Positions 24,009 to 35,344 of a DNA stretch of 64,000 bases are shown here, piece after piece (position 1 is the stretch's first letter; every line of letters begins with the position of its first letter). The notes beneath the pieces are model-generated. The model was not told the DNA's origin. It did not search any database and was given only the letters and a program-made list of their open reading frames with translations. Made by a program: the position numbers and the translations under genes. This DNA comes from Mytilus trossulus (lineage: Eukaryota; Mollusca; Bivalvia; Mytilida; Mytilidae), in NCBI RefSeq assembly GCF_036588685.1, contig NC_086375.1, forward strand, positions 47,562,955-47,626,954. Reading direction: 5' to 3'.

Positions 24009-24915
24009 ACCAGGATTATAATTTAGTACGCCAGACGCGCGTTTCGTCTACATAAGACTCATCAGTGACGCTCATATCAAAATATTTATTAAGCCAAACA
24101 AGTACAAAGTTGAAGAGCATTTGGGATCCAAAATTCCAAAAAGTTGTGCCAAATACGGCTTAGGTAATCTATGCCTGGAATAAGAAAATCCTTAGTTTTT
24201 CGAAAAATTAAAAGTTTTGTATACAGGAAATTTATAAAAATGACCACATTATTGATATTCATGTCAACACCGAAGTGCTGACTACTGGGCTGGTGATACC
24301 CTCGGGGACGAAACGTCCACCAGCAGTGGCATCGACCCAGTGATGTAAATAGTTATCAAAGGTACCAGGACTATAATTTAGTATGCCAGACGCGCGTTTC
24401 GTCTACATAAGACTCATCAGTGACGCTCATATCAAAATATTTATTAAGCAAAACAAGTACAAAGTTGAAGAGCATTTGGGATCCAAAATTCCAAAAAGTT
24501 GTGCCAAATACGGCTTAGGTAATCTATGCCTGGAATAAGAAAATCCTTAGTTTTTCGAAAAATTCAAAGTTTTGTATACAGGAAATTTATAAAAATGACC
24601 ACATTATTGATATTCATGTCAACACCGAAGTGCTGACTACTTGGCTGGTGATACCCTCGGGGACGAAACGTCCACCAGCAGTGGCATCGACCCAGTGATG
24701 TAAATAGTTATCAAAGGTACCGGGATTATAATTTAGTGTGCCAGACGCGCGTTTCGTCTACATAAGACTCATCAGTGACGCTCATATCAAAATATTTATT
24801 AAGCCAAACAAGTACAAAGTTGAAGAGCATTTTGGATCCAAAATTCCAAAAAGTTGTGCCAAATACGGTTAAGGTAATCTATACCTGGAATAAGAAAATC
24901 CTTAGTTTTTTCGAA
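24009..24915 (+). repeat. Tandem array of a ~355-bp unit (family H), 2.6 copies
   Basis: Units start at 24009, 24361 and 24716 with GGTACC(A/G)GG, giving periods of 352 and 355 bp. The third breaks off near 24915. Copies are near identical, so the amplification is recent. Each full unit holds CGTTTCGTC (24042-24050 in unit 1) and its exact reverse complement GACGAAACG (24307-24315). Diverged units occur at 9755, 37310, 39725 and 44010. No coding frame is conserved. Confidence 0.9.
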
Positions 24916-25005
24916 AGCTGTCTACCTTCGTTTAGAGTTAATTACATTCAATCGATGTTTTTTATTCAAAAGTTGAATATCGGTCAAATACTGTTGCTTT
25001 TATAA

Positions 25006-26157
25006 CTTATCCATTATGTTGATTTGTGTTTTTACATTTTTAATTGATCATCGAGATTAATTTTCCCACTTGAGCCGGCACAGCGAAAGTGAAAAAAAAC
25101 CAAGCGATTTGAGATAACCAAAGATGTTTATCTATGACGACGTTGTTAATTTCATTGACAACGGGCAAGTTTCCATCGATATTTTTGTCATATCACTCTA
25201 CTGTGTCGAGAAAAGAAATTACCAGTCAGTAAGATAAAATGAAAATTTCGTAAAATAGCAATAAAACGGCATTATATAAGGAGCAACACAGTGTACAGTG
25301 TTCAATAAATGCAATTTAAACAAAAGCAAGGCCACTCTAAAAAATAGAATCAGAAAACGTAATGCTGCAGGAACACATTTTTTATGTTATGAAGAAATCG
25401 CGAAAACGAAAAGTTTAAACACTTAAACAAACAGTTAATATCAATACCAAACGATATAGAATACTAGTATAACTATTATGGCATTGACCTAACCTTGACT
25501 GCACTGGCGACTTAGTGCTTAGCACTCCAAGGAATATACACACCTTTTAAATTGATGAAGAAAAACAAACAAAGCATTAAGTATAGTCAATACAAATATA
25601 AGACATCAATAAAAATTGATAGCTCTGGAAAAAAACCCGTCTAAGTAGGAGTTTTAAGCGTTTCATACATAGCTGATCTTCTTTCAAAAATGACTATGAA
25701 ATTAATGTTTATATATTTTTGCTGATAATGGGACGATTTCAACCATTCAAATCGAATGACTAACAGTATTTAAACAGATGCATATATTTCATGGAAAGTG
25801 ACTTTTTTCCTTTTCATTGGTACAATATATAAGTTTTACTTTTCTTACAATTACACAATTATAACAAGATTTATTGCAACGAACTGAAATTACTAGACAC
25901 ACTGTCCGTATAACCAGAAATTTGTTTGTAAACACTTTTTTTGCAACGATAACGTAAACATAGGTTGATAAATTAAACTACTTACATTTTTTAGTATTTG
26001 ATCAAACAGTTCACAGAATAGGACATATACAGACATTTTCATTTTTTTTAATGGAAAGCAAAAAGTAGTTAAAATTGTATCGTAGAACAAACCTCGTAAA
26101 ATCAAAAAATGAAGTCCAATTTTTTACACGTTCAAATTATGTTGGTGATTTAATATA
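25006..26157. other. Intergenic AT-rich stretch
   Basis: No gene or repeat recognised. Confidence 0.4.
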
Positions 26158-26462
26158 AAAAGAAGATGTGGTATGATTGCCAATGAGACAACTATCCACA
26201 AAAGACCAAAATGACACAAACATTAACAATTACAGGTCACCGTACGGCCTTCAACAATGAGCAAAGCCCATACCGCATATAGTCAGCTATAAAAGGCCCC
26301 GATAAGACAATGTAAAACATTCAAGCGAGAAAACTAACGGCCTTATTTATGTAAAAAAATGAACGAAAAACAAATATGTAACACATAAACAAACGACAAC
26401 CACTGAATTACAGGCTCCTGACTTGGGACAGGCACATACATAAATAATGTGGCGGGATTAAT
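26158..26462 (+). repeat. Dispersed repeat family A
   Basis: Runs from AGAAGATGTGGTATGATTGC through GGTCACCGTACGGCCTTC and GGCCCCGATAAGACAATG to GCTCCTGACTTGGGACAGGC. The same element stands inverted at 30366-30690. I recognise it as a very common mussel repeat. Its class is unclear to me, as no coding frame or terminal repeats are visible. Confidence 0.8.
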
Positions 26463-26679
26463 TAAAGTCATTTCAAAAAGATAAGCAGATATGTGAAGTT
26501 TTTTTACATTTTTTTTAAGTGTCTATGTAGTTTATTATGGACTGTTTTTATTATATATATCTTTGTAACTTTTTGTTATGATTTTTATACTATGTAATAT
26601 AAAATTATGACAATTATTAGAATGATTAGAAGAAAAAGAGGAATAACTCTACAAAGTATAGCTGAATTTAAAAAAATCA

Positions 26680-26790
26680 TAAAAGATGTGGTTTGATTGC
26701 CAATGAGACAATTACCTTCAGAAACCACAAGACGAAGATGAAACATGGATCATAGTATGCCAAAAGTTGATTTATACTTTTTAACAATGA
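26680..26790 (+). repeat. Family A fragment
   Basis: AAAGATGTGGTTTGATTGCC with AATGAGACAATTACCTTC is a second, diverged head 220 bases after the longer copy. Confidence 0.65.
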
Positions 26791-26860
26791 ACGTTAAATA
26801 AACAAAGCAAACAGCTATAAATAAAAACCATCAAAACACATACACTGGTACTTTTGCATA

Positions 26861-27250
26861 GGTACTATGTCTGTACTAAAAATCTGTAGTACTTGAAATT
26901 TCCTTTTAATATTTCTTTACTTTAGAATTATTGTAATATTTAGGTTTCTGTATTTTACAGTACTTGATTTGTACTAAAAAAAAAAAGGTACAGAAATAAT
27001 ACCGGCAGTGATTACAATATACAATGTTTGAAAATCATAGCGTTAAGATATTTGAAATAGACAAACCTTCAAAATGCTGCAAAATATAACGGTGTAACCA
27101 AAAATCTGTAGTACTTAAATTGCAAGTACAAATCAAGTACTGTAAAATACAGGTACCTAGATATTAAAATAATTCAAAAGTAACAAAATAGTACTGAATA
27201 TTAAAAGAAGATTCCGAGAACTATAGATTTTTTGGTACAGAAATAGTGCC
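26861..27250. repeat. Nested inverted repeat with ~115-125-bp arms
   Basis: The arm at 26861-26974 (GGTACTATGTCTGTAC ... GTACTTGATTTGTAC) is the imperfect reverse complement of 27126-27250 (GTACAAATCAAGTAC ... GTACAGAAATAGTGCC). A copy of the terminal motif (GGTACAGAAATAATACC, about 26988-27004) and of AAAAATCTGTAGTACTT (about 27100) lie in the 150-bp loop, so parts of the arms are also repeated directly. It is probably a fold-back or MITE-type element. Confidence 0.7.
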
Positions 27251-27369
27251 TTTGAAAAAGTATCTTTGTACTCTAATATGAAACAGGTATATGTAGAATG
27301 TGGCGAGGTTATACATGTTCATGAGCGCCTAAAATGTTCTCTAACATTTTAAGTGGATGAACAGCACAG

Positions 27370-27440
27370 CTTATGTTTGAGTACACAAAACGCGCGATTC
27401 TTCCACTGATCAGTGGCGATCAAACCAAAAATCAGTAACG
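27370..27440 (+). repeat. Weak family H scrap
   Basis: ACACAAAACGCGCGATTCTT then CACTGATCAGTGGCGATCAA resembles the GACGCGCGTTTCGTC...CATCAGTGACGCTCA block of family H. Confidence 0.35.
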
Positions 27441-27485
27441 ACATTGTAAGCAGTTAAACAAAACGACAGAAAAGAGAGAATGCTC

Positions 27486-27905
27486 GTGGAATATTAAGTT
27501 CTAAGTTGAAATCATCCCTTCGTAAATTTTACGGACGCCATCACGAGTTGGTTGACCGTTATGGAATAACGGTTTCACAAATGATATCGGATATGTTCCT
27601 TACGTCTTAACTACATTCCCCTTCCCTTTCATGAATGTGATCTACCAAATTAGACTATTTACCGCATTTGTAATTACATAAGCAACATGACAGGTGCCAC
27701 ATGTGGAGCAGGATCTGATTACATATCCGGAACACCTTAAATCACACTTAGTTTTAATGGGGTTCGTGTTGCATATTCTTTAGTTTTCTATGTTCTGTCA
27801 CGTGTACTATTATTTGTCTTTTTCATTTACAGCCATGGCGTTGTCAGTTTATTTTCGATTTAGGAGTTTGACTGTCCCTTTGGTATCTTCCGTCCCTCTT
27901 TTCTA
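27486..27905 (+). repeat. Family E repeat with coding remnant
   Basis: Carries the plus-strand KFYGRHHELVDRYGITVSQM string (about 27520-27580), a stop, and a conserved non-coding tail (GGTGCCACATGTGGAGCAGG, CATGGCGTTGTCAGTTTATT, GACTGTCCCTTTGGTATCTT). It lies about 630 bases downstream of GTPase copy 2. Confidence 0.7.
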
Positions 27906-28176
27906 ACTAATCAAAAATGGGCCAAAAGAAACGCAAACAAAGCATGTTCTGCTGTTCTTTATCTCAACATCGCACTAGACCCTTCAACTCGCAGAAAATA
28001 TTTTCACCTGATTTACAATATTATCTTATGGATTATAGTACAAGTAACTGAAATTGAAACGAAAACAAATCTGACAGTTTGAAAACTTCAAATTCGCAGC
28101 AATAAAATGCGTAAAAATTAAGTTCGATAAAATGCTAACAGATAAAAAAAAAAATGCTTTATATTTGTTTTTAACA

Positions 28177-28182
28177 TTTATT
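28177..28182 (-). promoter_or_regulatory. Candidate polyadenylation signal for GTPase copy 2
   Basis: AATAAA on the minus strand about 350 bases after the copy 2 stop codon. Position is the only support. Confidence 0.3.
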
Positions 28183-28532
28183 TCTATAACTGTCATGAAT
28201 AATTTTAACCACGTAACAGCATATTCTTTTTGTAATAGTTCAACATTCCATTCTAAGTTCATTGTTTAAAGTTTTGACACCAACATACTTTGAACGATTA
28301 ATCTCTTCGGCTTAATAATAGCTAGTGTTATCAATACTGACGTATGCATCCATAATTTCCAACTGAAGAAGTCAATTAAAATTGGTACGCATCAGCAAAC
28401 CACGTTCGGCAGGTATTGTCGTTACACCTGAATGAACTATCTCTCTCTGACCATCTGGTACCGTACCTCGCTATGTATTAGATGGAAGGCATCCATCTAT
28501 ATTATTTACCAAGAAGTAAAGTAACATTGTCT

Positions 28533-29712
28533 TCACCTAGCCAGTAAATGGTGGAAAATATTTGAAAGTCTCTTTTTCTTAGATTTGATGACAGATAATA
28601 AAACATCTTCAAAGACTTCATTGACTTCTTCCTTATTATATGATGAACATTCAACGTAAGCATCAATTCCGTATTTGTCCATAACGCTTAGATATTCTTC
28701 CTTCGACACATTATTGTTTTCATTATTATCTGGAATATCTTTACCAGTGGCAACTAAAATGACTGGTGTCTTTTTGCAAAGTTTTCTTATTTCAGGAATC
28801 CAGAATGTCTCGATGCTTTCAAACGAGTCTCTGTCACTTAGATTATAGCATAGTATAAATACTTCTGATTTTTTATAGGATACTGTTCTTATGTCTTTGT
28901 AATCATGCTGCAAAATAAACATATCAAGGTATTAAAAACAAAAGAATGACGTGCGTAGGCTTTTATTTGATTTAATGTATGTGTAATTTTAAAAAGTACC
29001 AAATCAATGAAAAATCCATAATTAATTTCGTGGAAATATTTAAAGTTTTTCTTTGTATTTAAGTATCATTTAATTATTTACAAAATATCTTTTAAATTAA
29101 TAATTAATTTGATACAAGACTAGGTATTTCCAAGTTAAGTCTCTCATTTAAATCCACTCTTGTGACGGTTCTTCAAGTTTATTCAAAAAGATATATCTTT
29201 TAATCATGTGTTGCAATGACACTTTTTTTCTAAATCCTTAAAACTTATTTGGTGGCTATTTGTAAATGTCGACATAATTAGTTTGCTTATTGAAAAAATA
29301 AAAAGTATGATGAAAATATTGAACGTATATTCTGTAGACACATAGACATTTAGAGATAGAAGTCGCTTAAGATAGCAAACAAGGAAAAATAAAAATCTTT
29401 TTTATTTCAATTTCTTCCTTGAGCTTGTGGTCATTTCATTTCTTTATCTATTTGTCTTTTCCGGTATCCGTTTACATTACTCAAATAAAAGAACTAGTAA
29501 TTCAATCTTACCTGTCCAGAAGAGTCTACAATCCTGAGAGTATATTTGTCTCCCATAAACTGTGTAAGTACAGAATGCTCATTAGTTATTGTAGCTTCAT
29601 AATCTTCAATAGTCAGATCACCAATAAATGTTTTACAAATCTGAGATTTCCCCACCATTCCATCTCCAACTATGGTACATGTTACAGTCCTCTCACTTTT
29701 ATGTGAGATCAT
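28533..29712 (-). CDS. Atypical Rho-like small GTPase, copy 2 (2 coding exons)
   Basis: Coding exons are 29512-29712 (67 codons) and 28533-28907 (124 codons plus stop), giving 191 residues. The 604-bp intron runs 28908-29511 with CAG|gtaaga and ttgcag borders, phase 0, at the same codon as in copy 1. G1 GDGMVGKS, G3 DSSGQ, TGKD in place of TKxD, and G5 ECSS are all as in copy 1. The loop after TGKD is two residues longer (DIPDNNENNNVSKEEYL). The tail is again basic and ends HHLLAR with no prenylation cysteine. Exon 1 differs from copy 1 at five residues; exon 2 differs at about twenty. Both are intact, so both are probably functional. The shared odd residues (Ser in G3, Gly in G4, lost CAAX) were fixed before the duplication and are not sequencing errors. 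Alternative reading: a divergent Ras-superfamily member outside Rho. The SEVFILCY..DRDSFES..WIPEIR stretch argues for Rho. Confidence 0.9.
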
Positions 29713-29759
29713 TGTTCTTGTATTAGATCAGTTTGTATACAGGTAAAATATGAAATAAT

Positions 29760-29850
29760 TCCCTCTAAAACAACTGATGTCTTTATATACCGATACCGTC
29801 AGGTATTGACCCGGAAACGTAAAACGAATAACCTTGAAATCTGACAAAAA
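29760..29850 (-). promoter_or_regulatory. TATA promoter of GTPase copy 2
   Basis: TATATAAAG on the minus strand at 29781-29789 lies about 70 bases before the ATG. Upstream are the same CCGGAAACGT core and ATAACCTTGAAA element found ahead of copy 1. The match continues through much of the 5' leader, unlike the introns, which do not align. Confidence 0.6.
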
Positions 29851-29997
29851 TAGTATGTTGTTTCAATATATTTACCGCTGTTTACTATTTTAAATCATGA
29901 TTATTTATTTTTTTGAAAAAATCAAAAAGAGAGATAGTACTTTTCTTTTTGAATATATGGTTTATCTTTGGTAAATAACAATAATGTGTCGCGTAAA

Positions 29998-30250
29998 ATG
30001 CCGGTGGTGCAAAATTTTATTACAAAAACAAATAAATTATACATCAGCTAAAGACAACCACGGAATGACAGTCTCCAGACATGAGAAAGGACATATAGTG
30101 TGTGGCAACGTTAAACATGTTTTCGGGCTACCAACCCTCCCCCAACTTAGGACAGTGGTATAATAGCAAACGAATAAAATGTTATAATCAGTTGAACAAG
30201 GACTTATCTCGTTAGATTGATACAAAGGCCCGAACAAAACAACTAACAAA
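29998..30250 (+). repeat. Tail-like repeat segment related to families A and B
   Basis: GACAACCACGGAATGACAG, CATGAGAAAGGACA.A and CGTTAAACATGTTTTCGGG follow the order of the tails after families A and B, heavily diverged. Confidence 0.45.
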
Positions 30251-30365
30251 AACACTATATCGCAATCTTCAAATATGAGTTCACTTGTAGCTACTAAAAG
30301 CTAATTCAAAGCCAATAACAAGTTTTATAAAGTGTGTAAATAAGACTGAAATATTCATATATCCC

Positions 30366-30690
30366 GCTAACATGTTTAACCCCGCCACATTGTTTATGTA
30401 TGTGCCTGTCCCAAGTCAGGAGCCTGTAATTCAGTGATTGTTGTTTGTTTATGTGTTACATATTTGCTTTTTCTTTAATTTCTTTTACATAAATAAGGAA
30501 GGCCGTTAGTTTTCTCGTTTGAATTGTTTTACATTGTATTATCGGGGCCTTTTATAGCTGACTATGCGTAATGTGCTTTGCTCATTGTTGAAGGCCGTTC
30601 GTTGACCTATAGTTGTTAATGTCTGTGTCCTTTTGGTCTTTTGTGGATAGTTGTCTCATTGGCAATCATACCACATCTTCTTTTTTTATA
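30366..30690 (-). repeat. Dispersed repeat family A, inverted copy
   Basis: Reverse complement of the copy at 26158-26462 along its whole length, ending in CAATCATACCACATCTTC. The two copies flank GTPase copy 2 in opposite orientation, about 4 kb apart. Confidence 0.8.
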
Positions 30691-30699
30691 TAAGTACGC

Positions 30700-31424
30700 A
30701 TCCAATATCCAATGGACATTGACCAAGACGTCATTATCAGCCAGAGGAAAGTTTGACCGTGTGTAATGTCAATGCAATCTTTGTTAACGTATTCATGATT
30801 TGGGGAACTATACAAAGAGCAGGATTACATTTTAGCGAAAGACAAACTGAGTGATAATCTACTTGGCGATATCAGGTTTCCTTTTCCATAATTCTTCCTA
30901 AATGCTTCAAACCAATGGAAAATCCATTTTTGATTTCTTGGAAGTCTTTAAATTACTTCTATGTATTAAACGTGTCATTTACGTATTTGAAAAGTGTTTT
31001 TTAGAAAACTTGAGCACGAGTAACTTGATAATAGGCTTGGTTTTTAACGTCAAGTTCCTCTTTTGAATTGACAAAATCTTATCAAGGTTATAAAATGATT
31101 ATCTATGAAGATAGATCTTTAAATGACATTTGTTTCTAAACCTTATTTCAGATGTATTTACCTTACTATATATTCTTTGATTTACAGTTTGTAAAAGGTG
31201 CCGGGTATTTTTTAATTTATTTGATTTTATGTTGGCTTGGATTTATTGTTTTGTTTCGTATACTAACATAGATTTATAAAACTTCAAGCAAATATTATAT
31301 CAGGATTTTCTGTAGGGACTTAACAGTTTGGGTACAATCTAGTCCTTACTCTTAAGTAAACATAATCTTAACTATAAGCAATACTCAGAAAGCCTCCTTA
31401 GTGAACGGATAGAACATGTTTCGT
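30700..31424. other. Intergenic stretch, nothing recognised
   Basis: No gene or repeat could be supported. Confidence 0.4.
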
Positions 31425-31690
31425 AAATAAAGCCAACAGTAGTATAACGGTGTTCAAAAGACATAAACCGATTGAGAGAAGTCAAATTCCGGGTTACAAA
31501 CTAAAACCGATGGAAACACATCAACTATCTGAGAAAAACAGTCGAGACACAAGAACACTGAAGTGCAACAAAAACAAGCGCTAACATACTTAAACGAAGT
31601 ATTTGATAACGACTGTCATATTCCTGCCTTGGTACAGGACATTTTAAGAAACAATGGTTGATTTAAACTGGCTAGGCAAACCTCTTCCGC
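31425..31690 (+). repeat. Family F running into family D
   Basis: CGATTGAGAGAAG..AAATTCCGGGTTACA is followed by CGACTGTCATATTCCTGCCT and GGTACAGGACATTTTAAG. The joined order suggests F and D are parts of one longer element. Confidence 0.6.
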
Positions 31691-33120
31691 ATTATAATTA
31701 TGTTTAAAAAAATATTAGTTATCTGAATTATAAAGAGTAAAGAAAGTATTAGCTCAAGTTCAGTTCAGAATAAGATTGTACTATTAGACTTGTATACCCT
31801 TAAAGTTACATACATTATCCGCCAATAAACCATTAGAACACTATTTACCATTAGCTTTCAATAGTTTATAATAATATCAAAATGTGTATGCGAGTGGTTT
31901 TTTTTCAATTCCAAAAACGTAAATCGTTTATGACGAATCATTCACAATAAAACATAAAACATAGATTGAAGTACATTAGCAGAAAGTCGTATTATAGTAC
32001 AAATTTATCAAAGATGTTATAGTACAAAACACGTTTCATTGATAAAACAGTAATTTGTAAAACTGTCATATTTCAAGCCAAAATATTGAAGTTAGATGTA
32101 CCTTTAAAGGCATCAATGTCGCTGTTTAAGGAAGACGGAAATGCATTAAAATATATGTACTTAAAACATATCAATTAAATTGACACGTGCTTATTGTTTC
32201 TTTTGTTATTTCTTGATTAAAATCTTTTTAAAAGAATGGGTTTTTTTAACGGATCAAAATAATTCCAAAATAAATTATAATTCAAAGCATCAGTCTCATT
32301 GTACATGATATATCTAGTTTTGATTTGTTTTCATGTGTAAATTAAATTATAATTTATTTATCGTAAACAGATATTTGAGCTCTAATGGAAAATGGACGTT
32401 CTTTATTAAAAAATTCTAAAGTTTGGGATAATAGTGGCTCCCACATGTTAATGATATCCATTCTGTGAATAGTATAATATTTTAGCATGTCGGTCTTTTC
32501 AAAACAAGAAATGCCCTTGACATTTGTAATTCAAAAATATAAGTAAACCGTATCAACAGAGTGCACAAAAGGTAATAGCATGAGTTATCATAACTGTACA
32601 TATATAGCAATATATATATAGTTATGTTTTGATACCCAAAAAGAAATCAATGGGTTTTTTCAGTTCAAATATAGCTTATGTTAATAAAACTATCCAGGAA
32701 CTTATCAGTTTGACATTGTATATATAAATAACTTTTCGTTTTACGAATCATTTTCTACATGACGGAAATAAGTAATTCCACAGACATTTGCTGTATGCAT
32801 TGGTTTCGCATTATGTAATTTGATTGACGTTATACATGTACTATATTAAAACCTCAGACACCAGGCATGCTACTGTTTGACTCTTAAACTGCTACGTGAT
32901 AATATCGTCATTATGGTTTTACACACATGCATAATTATCCCTTTCAGGAAGCTTTGTAGGTTAATATTCGAATGTAAGTCACGAAAACATTGGCTACACT
33001 AAAACATGCAATGCAAAGAAATATGAAATATGCTGTATACCTCCTAAAAAGAGCTCAGAAATCTGGCGGAAGAGGCTACATTTTTTCTACCAGGTTTCTT
33101 TGATATTGTAATATGTACTA
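31691..33120. other. Intergenic AT-rich stretch
   Basis: No gene, RNA or clear repeat. Confidence 0.4.
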
Positions 33121-33720
33121 TTAAGGTGGTATGGGAGTCTAAAACAAAAATGATAGAATCTGTTCATACTTTGTCAAAATGTAGTATCTATTGATACATG
33201 ATCAAAAATATTATAAAAATGATAGGTCACCGTGCATTTTCACAAGCTACAGGTTGTGACAAAATGACAAATTTTGTATTGATTATACAGGAAAAAACAC
33301 CATTTTGTGAATAGAAACTAAACAAAATGATAGAATTGTAAAATAAATTAGGAAAAGATTGCTTGCAGACAATGCTTTGAGAATATCAAAAGAAAATATA
33401 GGGTCACCGTACGTTTTTTCCGGCTAAAAATCAAAATAGGAAAATTTCATGTAGAGTCCTTCAGAAAAAGCACTGTTATAGAGTTACCTCCCCTTAAAAT
33501 GCCAATTTGAAAATATTCAAAAACAACCAAAATTTATCTACACTTGTAAAAATATTAATATTTCTAAGTTATATTCTTATAAATTGATTCTTTTAAATGA
33601 AAATTCACATTAAATTTCTGCATTCCTGCATCAAATTTTGCTAACTTGATAGAAAATATGGACCTTATATTCTCTGTTTTTTACAATCCAAGATGGCGAA
33701 AGACACCCATACCACCTTAA
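33121..33720. mobile_element. 600-bp non-autonomous element with perfect inverted ends and TTAA borders
   Basis: The ends are TTAAGGTGGTATGGG and its exact reverse complement CCCATACCACCTTAA. If TTAA is the duplicated target, the true inverted ends are GGTGGTATGGG, which would suit piggyBac-style integration; this is an inference. The inside holds two loose direct copies of a block running from AAAATGATAGAAT to a GGTCACCGT(G/A)C core (about 33149-33235 and 33325-33412). No transposase frame is present. Confidence 0.75.
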
Positions 33721-34614
33721 CAGAATAGAACATATCAATCAAACATTTAATTTTAGTTTGTAAAGATTTTCAGAAAAATAAAATATATCCTTAAAAAATT
33801 TAACTTGGACCCTTGCAGCTTTATCGCACAAGACTGCGATAAAGTAAGATTATCTTAATAAAATATAATTAATGTAAAATGAAAACGAATATTAAGAAAT
33901 CGACGGAGGAACATACAAAAAGGAATAAAGTGTAACAAATCAAAGCCAATATATGAAATAGGATTCATACTGGAAATTACCAAAAATCGAAGAAGTAGAG
34001 ATTATCGGACCACACTTGCTGCTCACTTTTTTCACATTTTTCCAAAGATATCGTATGAACTGGTAATAAATTATTTTAACAGTCTTTAAGTGGCCATGAT
34101 CATACGTGATCAAACGTGACATTCTTATCTGGAGAAAGTTAATTTTTCATCCTTGTTCGTGTAGTCATTAATTAATCTTAGCAGACAAATGAAAGACGAG
34201 GTTATAATAATGTATACTAATTCAGTTATATTGGACAGAACGAAAATCTTTGATTGTTTTGCTCTTATGTTACACAGGGAATATATATTACTTTTAATAG
34301 TTAAGTGGCATGATAGTATGGTTACAATAGTTATCCACTCTATTCGGTTGTAATTCAATATTAAACCTATAGCAAACATTCTTTTCGATTGTTTATCCGG
34401 CGGTACCTCCAACGATGCAGTTCATACCTTTATTTCATGTAAAAAAAGTTATCAGATATGAACTTCAATTGTATCCGATGTCATGCGTTAACCTATAGTT
34501 AGTTCAATTATTTTACATATATTCTATATGTTTACGCTTCAAACTTTTAAATCTGAAACGGTTATTCCAAAATCTAATATCGTTTCAGTCTTCAACAAAT
34601 TATCGACATGTTTA
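33721..34614. other. Intergenic stretch
   Basis: No gene recognised. The 95-residue minus frame at 34125-34412 is AT-rich and featureless. Confidence 0.4.
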
Positions 34615-34619
34615 AACAA

Positions 34620-34735
34620 CGCTCGGTGTTGAAGACCGTAATTATACCATTAATGGTTACTTTTACAAACTGTGATGACTTGGATAGCGAGTTGTTTCAT
34701 TGGCACTCATACCACATCTTCTTAATTGTATCTAT
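34620..34735 (-). repeat. Family B fragment
   Basis: GGTGTTGAAGACCGTA ... ATTAATGGTTACTTTTA ... GAGTTGTTTCATTGGCACTC ends in the shared CATACCACATCTTC head. Confidence 0.7.
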
Positions 34736-35344
34736 TAAACTCTAAATCTTCCGAGTCTAAAATCAATATGAATAATTTCAGCGGTCTATCAAAGGTTTGT
34801 CATCAACTTCTAGTTTTCAAAACATTTTGAAAAACATCAAGAAATAACAAACGACAAACACTGAAGAGGACTTAGAACATGCGCATTAATATAGGGTCAT
34901 CCTTAGGTCATCTTTTTTAAATATCATATTCCTCCGTTCTATCCCGATTAGTGTATTTACATAGCGCAATATTTGATTCACAGATATAAGTTATTTCATT
35001 GAATTCGTGTTATGTATATAAGTTGTAATTTTCGTGGTGTTTGTATATACATGTAATTTTAAATGTTAATGTATTATATCGTATTGTTGTATTCAACGGA
35101 TGTTTCTTTTATAAATGATATCGAATTAAAAATTGTCATTAATGTGTTTTTTGAAAATTTACGAGGTCCAAGTCATTTTAGGTGCAATTGACATTTATGC
35201 ACCGATACCGAAATATATTTGAAACTGATGGTTGTCAATCAAATTGATATACAATATATATGTAGATAGATCTCTGATTTCTTTATCTTCATCTAGTAAG
35301 AATATAGATCTCTAAATAACCTGTAATAATATTGTTACTCGAGT

